A stretch of 34,541 nucleotides of DNA, taken from positions 1 through 34,541 of the forward strand of contig CADEEO010000013.1 in the NCBI GenBank assembly GCA_902826365.1, read 5' to 3'. Below the pieces are notes generated by a model. It was not told the DNA's origin, ran no database searches, and saw only the letters and a program-made list of their open reading frames with translations. The stretch is from an uncultured Hyphomicrobiales bacterium (lineage in GTDB: Bacteria > Pseudomonadota > Alphaproteobacteria > Rhizobiales > Aestuariivirgaceae). Positions 27,203-34,541 of this stretch are shown here, one piece after another. Position numbers and translations under genes: made by a program. Position 1 is the stretch's first letter; every line of letters begins with the position of its first letter.

Positions 27203-28930
27203 TTATTCCTTGCCTTCGGCGTCTTTCTTCTTGAGGGCCGCCACAAGGATATCGCCAAGGGACGCGCCTGAATCAGACGAACCATACTGGGCAACGGCTT
27301 CCTTCTCGTCGGAAATTTCAAGGGCCTTGATCGAGACGTTCATCTTGCGCGCCTTGGCATCATAGACGGTGACCTTGGCGTCAAATTTTTCGCCAACCGC
27401 GAAGCGTTCGGTGCGCTGCTCGGAACGGTCACGGGCCAGATCGCCGCGCTTGATGTAGGCGGTCATGTCGGAGCCTGCGACCTTCACTTCAAGGCCTGCG
27501 TCTTCAACCTTGACCACTTCGCAGGTCACGGTGTCGCCCTTCTTGATGCCGCCGCCGCCAGAGCCTGGAGCCGACTTTGGCTGGTCGCCGGAAAGCTGCT
27601 TGATGCCGAGCGAAATGCGTTCCTTCTCGCGGTCCACGTCGAGAACGATGGCTTTGACCATGTCGCCCTTCTTGTAGTCCTTGATGGCTTCTTCGCCGGG
27701 ACGCTTCCAGTCGAGATCGGAAAGATGCACCATGCCATCGACATCGCCGTCGAGGCCGATGAACAGGCCGAACTCGGTGATGTTCTTGATCTCGCCTTCA
27801 ACATGGGTGCCGTTGGGATACTTCGAAGAGAAGGTTTCCCATGGATTGTCCTGGACCTGCTTGAGGCCCAGCGAAATGCGGCGCTTGGCGGAGTCGATTT
27901 CGAGCACCTGCACCTCAACTTCTTCCGAGGTTGAAAGGATCTTGCCGGGATGCACGTTCTTCTTGGTCCAGCTCATTTCCGAGACGTGAACCAAGCCCTC
28001 AATGCCATCCTCAAGCTCAATGAATGCGCCGTAGTCGGTGATGTTGGTGACCTTGCCGCGAACCCTGGAACCGATCGGATACTTGCCGGACACGAGATCC
28101 CATGGATCCTTGTCGAGCTGCTTCATGCCGAGCGAAATGCGCTGGGTTTCCGGATTGATGCGGACGATCTGCACCTTCAGGGTCTGGCCAACGGTCAATA
28201 CATCGGAGGGATGGTTCACCCGCTTCCAGGCAATGTCGGTAACGTGGAGCAGGCCGTCGATGCCGCCCAGGTCAACAAAAGCGCCGTAATCGGTGATGTT
28301 CTTGACCACGCCGTCAACAACCTGGCCTTCGGCGAGATTCTGCACAAGTTCGGAGCGCTGTTCGGCGCGGGTTTCTTCCATGATGGCGCGGCGCGAGACA
28401 ACAATGTTGCCGCGGCGGCGGTCCATCTTGAGAATCTGGAAAGGCTGGGCCACATGCATGAGCGGGCCCACATCGCGAATCGGGCGGATGTCGACCTGGC
28501 TGCCGGGCAGGAATGCCACGGCGCCGCCGAGATCAACGGTGAAACCGCCCTTCACGCGGCCGAAGATCACGCCATCGACGCGCTCATTCTTGGTGCTCAT
28601 TTCCTCGAGGCGGGTCCAGGCCTCTTCGCGGCGCGCCTTGTCGCGCGAGAGAACCGCTTCGCCGAGGGCATTCTCGATGCGCTCGAGATAAACTTCGACC
28701 GTATCACCGGCCTTGATGGCCACGTCCTTGCCGGGCTGGGAGAATTCCTTCAGCGCCACGCGGCCTTCGGTTTTCAAGCCAACATCGATGATCACAAAAT
28801 CATTTTCAACGGCCGTGACGCGGCCCTTTACAACCACGCCTTCGGTGGCCGGGTTATCAAGATAGCTCTCGGTGAGGAGGGCTTCAAAGTCTTCGCGGGT
28901 GGGGTTCATGGAAGCGACAGATTTCGCCAT
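27203..28930 (-). CDS. rpsA: 30S ribosomal protein S1
   Basis: A 575-residue protein with six S1 RNA-binding repeats (about 31-95, 115-180, 200-268, 285-355, 372-442 and 459-530). It delivers structured or weak-Shine-Dalgarno mRNAs to the 30S subunit. Repeats three to five show the conserved 'NITDYGAF', 'HVSEMSW' and 'RISLGMKQL' modules. A glycine-rich linker ('SAPGSGGGG') lies before repeat six. The ATG at 28930 is used; Met8 at 28909 ('MNPTREDF') is an alternative start. A promoter and structured leader lie upstream and a strong terminator follows, so it can be expressed on its own at high level, though cmk is co-directional upstream. Confidence 0.98.
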   Translation of the reverse strand: MAKSVASMNPTREDFEALLTESYLDNPATEGVVVKGRVTAVENDFVIIDVGLKTEGRVALKEFSQPGKDVAIKAGDTVEVYLERIENALGEAVLSRDKARREEAWTRLEEMSTKNERVDGVIFGRVKGGFTVDLGGAVAFLPGSQVDIRPIRDVGPLMHVAQPFQILKMDRRRGNIVVSRRAIMEETRAEQRSELVQNLAEGQVVDGVVKNITDYGAFVDLGGIDGLLHVTDIAWKRVNHPSDVLTVGQTLKVQIVRINPETQRISLGMKQLDKDPWDLVSGKYPIGSRVRGKVTNITDYGAFIELEDGIEGLVHVSEMSWTKKNVHPGKILSTSEEVEVQVLEIDSAKRRISLGLKQVQDNPWETFSSKYPNGTHVEGEIKNITEFGLFIGLDGDVDGMVHLSDLDWKRPGEEAIKDYKKGDMVKAIVLDVDREKERISLGIKQLSGDQPKSAPGSGGGGIKKGDTVTCEVVKVEDAGLEVKVAGSDMTAYIKRGDLARDRSEQRTERFAVGEKFDAKVTVYDAKARKMNVSIKALEISDEKEAVAQYGSSDSGASLGDILVAALKKKDAEGKE

Positions 28931-29050
28931 GTGTCAGGCAGTCCTAAGGGTTATGTGGCCCATCCCCAAGGGATGCTCCACGTCAAGCCGTTCCAGCGCC
29001 AACACTAAGCTCGGAGGCTTTGCCAGGTGTGCCTTAACTGAAACAATTAA

Positions 29051-29081
29051 GGGCGCGCACTGTCAAAACAGTTTAGCGCCC
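29051..29081 (-). promoter_or_regulatory. Imperfect hairpin in the rpsA leader
   Basis: On either strand GGGCGC and ACTGT arms pair with ACAGT and GCGCCC around a 4-nt loop, with a small internal loop (2 versus 3 nt). The element spans 29051-29081, about 120-150 nt upstream of the rpsA ATG. It could be a leader structure used in S1 autoregulation, known for rpsA in E. coli, or an attenuator between cmk and rpsA. No U-tract follows it on the minus strand. A TTGACA box also falls inside it but lacks a good -10. Confidence 0.4.
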
Positions 29082-29128
29082 CGATTATGTCCGCCCGCAT
29101 GAGAGCAGGCGACCTCCAACGGGGCTGG

Positions 29129-29156
29129 CTATAGCTCAATCCCTGGACGAGGGCAA
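29129..29156 (-). promoter_or_regulatory. Candidate rpsA promoter
   Basis: On the minus strand TTGCCC (29156-29151) and CTATAG (29134-29129) are 16 bp apart. This is the same spacing and -10 sequence as the candidate ahcY promoter. Transcription would start about 190 nt before the rpsA ATG and include the hairpin at 29051-29081. The 276-bp gap 28931-29206 otherwise shows no gene. Confidence 0.4.
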
Positions 29157-29206
29157 CCGCTGGATTCAGCCTCGACTTGGACCCCTTCTTCGCCTAGATA
29201 AAGGCC

Positions 29207-29392
29207 ATGAAAATCATCGATGAAAGCCATCCTTTCTACAAGCCCCTGTGGCGGCGGCTGGCCCTGTTAGGGGTGCTCGCAGGCTGGACCGCTTTTGAGG
29301 TCTTTTTTACCCAGCAGCCCCTCTGGATGCTGGTGGCAGGGGCGCTTTTTGCCTATGCGGCCTGGATCTTGCTGATTTCCTGGAAGGACAGT

Positions 29393-29404
<12 letters not shown>
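29207..29404 (+). CDS. Small conserved two-helix membrane protein (function unknown)
   Basis: A 65-residue protein starting 'MKIIDESHPFYKPLWRRL', with two hydrophobic helices (about 17-33 and 38-57) and a short polar tail. The ATG at 29207 has an AAAGG ribosome-binding site. I recall similar short proteins with the 'HPFYxPLWRR' opening beside cmk in Rhizobiales, sometimes labelled DUF3329; I cannot confirm that label. It is transcribed against the aroA-cmk-rpsA direction, and its last 12 bp overlap the 3' end of cmk. The location between two essential genes and the clean start suggest a real gene of unknown role. Confidence 0.78.
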
Positions 29405-31452
<2,048 letters not shown>

Positions 31453-31486
31453 TCACCGTCTTATTCCGATCTCGAAAGGATCAACC

Positions 31487-31918
31487 GTGGTCAAAGCTGA
31501 ACTCGGAACCAAGCGGACATGCCCTTCATGCGCGTCCCGGTTCTATGACTTGTTAAAGAATCCCATCATCTGCCCGAAGTGCGGCGTCAGCTTCATTGCA
31601 GCGCCAATCCTGCCCTCCAAGGGCGATTATCCGGGTGCGGCGCCTGCGCCTGTTGCGAAGGTCCGAGAGAAGGAAGAGGTCGAGGAAGGCGAGAACGCCG
31701 ATGTCGAGCTCATCAGCCTTGAGGATGTCGAGGAGGACGGCAAGGACGATGACGAAACCGCCGGGATCGAAGACGTCGATCTGGGCGAGGATGCCGAGCC
31801 CGCCGATGCGGAAGAGGATGATACGTTCCTCGTCGTCGAAGAGGAAGAGGGCGACAATGTTTCCGGCCTCCTGGACAGCGGCCCCTCGGGCGGCAAGGAA
31901 GGCGAAGAGGAAGTCTAG
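31487..31918 (+). CDS. TIGR02300-family protein: zinc ribbon plus acidic tail
   Basis: A 143-residue protein conserved in alphaproteobacteria, function unknown. The first 35 residues form a zinc ribbon: Cys12-x2-Cys15, the signature 'FYDLLKNPIICPKCG' and Cys29-x2-Cys32. From about residue 65 to the end it is dominated by Glu and Asp and is probably disordered. The start is GTG at 31487 with AAAGGA 6 bp upstream, giving the family opening V(V)KAELGTKR. The gene diverges from aroA, with only 46 bp between if the long aroA start is right. tRNA-Ala follows 86 bp downstream. Confidence 0.9.
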   Translation: MVKAELGTKRTCPSCASRFYDLLKNPIICPKCGVSFIAAPILPSKGDYPGAAPAPVAKVREKEEVEEGENADVELISLEDVEEDGKDDDETAGIEDVDLGEDAEPADAEEDDTFLVVEEEEGDNVSGLLDSGPSGGKEGEEEV

Positions 31919-31927
31919 AAGTTTTGC

Positions 31928-31956
31928 TTGATTGTTGCGGGGCGCGGAACTAGGTT
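31928..31956 (+). promoter_or_regulatory. Candidate tRNA-Ala promoter overlapping an inverted repeat
   Basis: TTGATT (31928-31933) and TAGGTT (31951-31956) are 17 bp apart and end about 48 bp before the tRNA. The -10 lies within the inverted repeat GCGGAAC-TAG-GTTCCGC (31944-31960), a 7-bp perfect stem. The repeat could instead act as a weak terminator for the TIGR02300-family gene, but no T-run follows. Confidence 0.35.
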
Positions 31957-32004
31957 CCGCCCGCTTCCCGGACCAGAATTTGCCGGTCCATTTTGAAGAC
32001 CTGT

Positions 32005-32080
<76 letters not shown>

Positions 32081-32210
32081 CTTTTTTATGCAGGCTTCGC
32101 CGGGCGCAGCCTTCATTCTCCTGAAGAAGAACATTCACGAGCCCGCATCTGGACAGTTGGCGCGGAAGCTTGCTTTGGTTCGAGACAATAAACTTGAGGG
32201 GGAGCAAGCG

Positions 32211-32984
32211 ATGAGCAGCACAACAACAGCGGATTTCAGCCTGGCGGGGCGCGTGGCTCTTGTTACCGGAGCATCACGCGGCATCGGGCGGGCCTGTGCG
32301 CTGGCTTGCGCCGGAGCGGGCGCCGATGTCATCGCGGGCGTGCGAAACCTGGATGACGGCGCAAAACTCGTGGATGAAATCAAGGCCCTGGGCCGCCGCG
32401 CTTTGGCGGTGCGGATGGACCTAGCGGACCTCCCGGAGGTTCGTGCCGGAATTGCCGTGGCGCACAAGCATTTCGGCCGCATCGATGTGCTGATCAACAA
32501 TGTCGGGCTGGGACCTGAGAACCTTGCCGAGAACGTGCGCGAGGAGGATTTCGACCTGACGGTCAACATCAACCTGAAGGGCACCTTCTTCACCACGCAG
32601 GCGGTGGCGAAACTGATGATGGCGCAGAAATCCGGCCGCATCATCAACATCTCCTCCCAGGCTGGAAGCGTCGTGCTGAAGGGCGAGGCCATCTATTGCA
32701 TGTCAAAGGCGGCGATCAATCATCTGACGCGTTGCCTCGCCTTTGAATGGGCGCCTTACGGAATCACGGTCAACAGCGTCTCGCCCACCTTCATATCAAC
32801 CGATGGCACCGCGCCGTCGCTCGCCGATCCGCAGTTCCGTCACCAGGTGCTTGCGCATATTCCGCTGGGGCGCATTGGGGACCCGATCGATGTTGCGGGC
32901 ACGGCGGTCTTCCTCGCCTCCCCCGCGGCCTCGCTCATTACCGGGACCAATATCCTTGTCGATGGCGGCTGGTCGGTGGCTTAG
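32211..32984 (+). CDS. SDR-family oxidoreductase (3-oxoacyl-ACP reductase / sugar dehydrogenase-like)
   Basis: A 257-residue classical short-chain dehydrogenase. The NAD(P) motif is TGASRGIG (19-26). 'NNVG' (96-99) replaces the common NNAG. The catalytic residues are Ser149, Tyr162 and Lys166 in YCMSK, and the C-terminal 'ITGTNILVDGGWSVA' is typical. Sequence style resembles KduD/gluconate 5-dehydrogenase-like enzymes, but the substrate cannot be assigned. The ATG at 32211 has GGGGGAG about 8 bp upstream; a longer in-frame extension crosses the tRNA and is rejected. The stop overlaps the stop of the opposing kinase gene (32981-32984). The 130 bp after the tRNA show no clear promoter. Confidence 0.93.
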   Translation: MSSTTTADFSLAGRVALVTGASRGIGRACALACAGAGADVIAGVRNLDDGAKLVDEIKALGRRALAVRMDLADLPEVRAGIAVAHKHFGRIDVLINNVGLGPENLAENVREEDFDLTVNINLKGTFFTTQAVAKLMMAQKSGRIINISSQAGSVVLKGEAIYCMSKAAINHLTRCLAFEWAPYGITVNSVSPTFISTDGTAPSLADPQFRHQVLAHIPLGRIGDPIDVAGTAVFLASPAASLITGTNILVDGGWSVA

Positions 32985-34309
32985 CTCCGCAATACGCGAT
33001 CCAAAGGGGCCGAGAGGGTCCATTTTATTCCGTCTGGCTCGGCTGCGATTTCTGCCGCGCCTTCGACAGCGGCCGGCATTAATTTTTCCAGCACCAGTTT
33101 GCCAAATCCTGACTTGGGCCTGGATTTTGGCGCGGGGCTGCCGCGTTCCTTCCAAACTATTTCGAACATGGCGGGCATACCTTCTGAAATTGCCCACGCC
33201 ACGTCAACCCGCCCTGCTTCAACGGAGAAGGCGCCGTGTTTCAAGGCGTTGGTTGAGAGTTCATGAAACGCCATGGCGAGGTACTGGGCCGCATTTGCCG
33301 AAACGGCCATGGCGGGGCCGTTCATTTCAATGCGGCTGGAATCGCCAAAAATTTCCAGCTGCGACAGAAGCAAAGTCTTGAGGTCGATTTCCTGGCCTCC
33401 GCCGCGCAGCAAGAGGTCGTTTGACCGTGCCAGCCCCAACATGCGGGCCTGGAATGCTTCGTTGAAATTATTGGCCGTCCCGGCCTGCCGGTAGGTGTCC
33501 TTGGCAATCTTGATGATAACCGCATATTGGTTCTTGATCCGGTGTGCCAGCTCATTGAGCACCAGCTCAACCCGCTCCTCGGCATTTTTCCGCTGGGTGA
33601 TGTCCTGCGTTATGCCGATAAAAAACCGTTCATTTGTGGGATCCGTGGCCCGGTGGTTCTCCAGCCAGAGCATTCTTCCATCTGGGCGCAGCAGGCGATA
33701 TTCATCCCTTTCCGCAGGCCGCAGGCCCTGGTCCATCAGGCGGCGCGCCTCGCGCATCTTTTCCCGGTCTTCCGGATGAACCAGGTCAAAGAAGCGTTCG
33801 GCCGGCGGAGCCTGATCGGTGTATTCCAGGCCAATGAGATCATAGAAATTCTTGTTCCAATACAGGGGCCGGTCCGGATGGATTTCCCACAACGCGGCCT
33901 TGGCAGCCTTGAGCGCAAGGTCGAGCCTTCTGCGCTCATGCTGGTAGCGGTCCACGGCCTTGCCGAGAAGATCCACGACAAAAATAATCAAGCCGCCAAC
34001 CAGGAGGAAGATGATTATATTGGTCGATTGCCATGTCGCTGTCTGGATGGGCAAGGGCTTTCCCAGAAAATGGGCGCCGACGAGGCCACACGCCAAAAGC
34101 GTGGGTATCCCCCACTTGGCGCCACCCACCCAGGCGCTCACCAATACGGCCGGAAACAAGATTGTCAGGGTTGGGAATGCGGGAAGAAGCAGCTTGATGC
34201 AGATGGCAGCGACCACTAGGCCAGCGCTGACGAGACCTCCAATGACCGGATTGCGCCGAAAGGCCGGAAGTCTTCCTTCGAACCACATGCGGTTTATGGG
34301 GATAGGCAT
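32981..34309 (-). CDS. Membrane-bound HWE-family sensor histidine kinase with PAS domain
   Basis: A 442-residue sensor kinase from the ATG at 34309. The N-terminal membrane region (about 22-115, three or four helices) resembles the DUF4118 sensor module. A PAS domain (about 130-240) with 'WLENHRATD' and 'GITQDITQRK' follows. The HWE signatures are the phospho-acceptor His256 in 'NELAHRIKNQYAV', the N box 'HELSTNALKHGAFS', W-x-E (Trp386, Glu388) and the glycine box 'GFGKLVLEKL'. The chosen start has AGGGAG at 34323-34318 with 8-bp spacing; ATG 34360 is an alternative adding 17 residues. No response-regulator gene is adjacent within the window. The signal is unknown. Confidence 0.93.
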   Translation of the reverse strand: MPIPINRMWFEGRLPAFRRNPVIGGLVSAGLVVAAICIKLLLPAFPTLTILFPAVLVSAWVGGAKWGIPTLLACGLVGAHFLGKPLPIQTATWQSTNIIIFLLVGGLIIFVVDLLGKAVDRYQHERRRLDLALKAAKAALWEIHPDRPLYWNKNFYDLIGLEYTDQAPPAERFFDLVHPEDREKMREARRLMDQGLRPAERDEYRLLRPDGRMLWLENHRATDPTNERFFIGITQDITQRKNAEERVELVLNELAHRIKNQYAVIIKIAKDTYRQAGTANNFNEAFQARMLGLARSNDLLLRGGGQEIDLKTLLLSQLEIFGDSSRIEMNGPAMAVSANAAQYLAMAFHELSTNALKHGAFSVEAGRVDVAWAISEGMPAMFEIVWKERGSPAPKSRPKSGFGKLVLEKLMPAAVEGAAEIAAEPDGIKWTLSAPLDRVLRS

Positions 34310-34444
34310 CAAGTCAGCTCCCTGGGGAAGGAATATACCCGCGCGTCTCCAATAATCCATTGGAATTTCTCTTGAATCACGCTTCAGTCAGATTGCGCAC
34401 AGATCGCGAACTGCCCCGGCACTTAAAAATTATGAATAAAAGCC

Positions 34445-34473
34445 TTGACATGTACATTCCTATATACTAGGAA
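34445..34473 (+). promoter_or_regulatory. Rightward promoter at the window edge
   Basis: TTGACA (34445-34450, perfect -35) is followed 17 bp later by TAGGAA (34468-34473). A stronger-looking TATACT (34463-34468) sits too close for a normal spacer. The AT-rich context contrasts with the coding DNA on both sides. The downstream gene is outside the window or only begins near 34511-34523, where no ribosome-binding site is convincing. Confidence 0.5.
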
Positions 34474-34474
34474 T
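34456..34474. promoter_or_regulatory. Inverted repeat overlapping the edge promoter, probable operator
   Basis: ATTCCTA-TATAC-TAGGAAT has perfect 7-bp arms and covers the spacer and -10 region of the promoter. A second small palindrome, ATGTACAT, adjoins at 34449-34457. Placement over the -10 region suggests repression, possibly autoregulation by the product of the gene beyond the edge. Confidence 0.5.
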
Positions 34475-34541
34475 TATCTGTCCATCCCGGAAGGGGTCTC
34501 GGTCGCGACGGTGATCATAGATGGGGTGGATGCGGCGCCTG

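Noticed and set aside
34432..34470. A 12-codon ORF (MNKSLDMYIPIY) overlapping the edge promoter
   Set aside because: It has no ribosome-binding site, and its sequence is explained by the TTGACA box and the inverted repeat.
34475..34541. Partial coding frames on either strand at the right edge
   Set aside because: Both strands keep an open frame of similar codon quality over about 60 bp, with no start signal or recognisable motif, so no call can be supported.

Overview
The window looks like a chromosomal housekeeping segment of an alphaproteobacterium, most likely Hyphomicrobiales (Rhizobiales) or a close relative. The pointers are a GC-rich genome (about 60% by eye), a DivL-type polar kinase, a TIGR02300-family protein, a class II EPSP synthase, alphaproteobacterial AddAB, a TsaE-phosphotransferase fusion and an HWE-type sensor kinase. 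I see no insertion sequence, phage gene, CRISPR array or compositional island. No stretch above 300 bp lacks a gene.

Left arm (1-7.4 kb). A leftward pair (a truncated enoyl-CoA hydratase preceded by mutM) diverges from a rightward run ubiE-ubiB-coaBC-dut-thiF/moeB. That run serves ubiquinone synthesis, CoA synthesis, nucleotide-pool sanitation and sulfur activation. Next is ahcY, behind a striking 20-bp palindrome and its own probable promoter.

Middle rightward block (7.5-19 kb). It holds divL (H-box histidine replaced by tyrosine), a fused tsaE-amgK, murU, addB, addA and trxA. AmgK and MurU together make a peptidoglycan-recycling route to UDP-MurNAc. AddAB is the double-strand-break helicase-nuclease. 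Genes from divL to addA overlap or lie within about 11 bp of each other; trxA follows about 75 bp later with a candidate promoter.

Leftward block (31.4-19 kb). Read in transcription order it is aroA-cmk-rpsA-(terminator)-sppA-ihfB-lapA-ornithine cyclodeaminase homologue-pyrF-trpF-trpB-trpA-accD-folC. It joins the classical aroA-cmk-rpsA-ihfB-lapA-pyrF cluster to the trpFBA-accD-folC cluster. sppA to folC could be one transcript, since every gap is 25 bp or less. A 65-codon membrane-protein gene points rightward in the cmk-rpsA interval.

Right arm (31.5-34.5 kb). It holds a zinc-ribbon/acidic-tail protein of the TIGR02300 family, tRNA-Ala(GGC), an SDR oxidoreductase and a convergent membrane HWE histidine kinase. 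A promoter with an embedded inverted repeat points out of the window.

I found no convincing wholly new system. The best leads are the ahcY palindrome, the tyrosine DivL, the tsaE-amgK fusion, the zinc-less AccD and MoeB/ThiF variants, the operator-like repeat at the right edge, and the consistent 3' overlap of all three convergent gene pairs.
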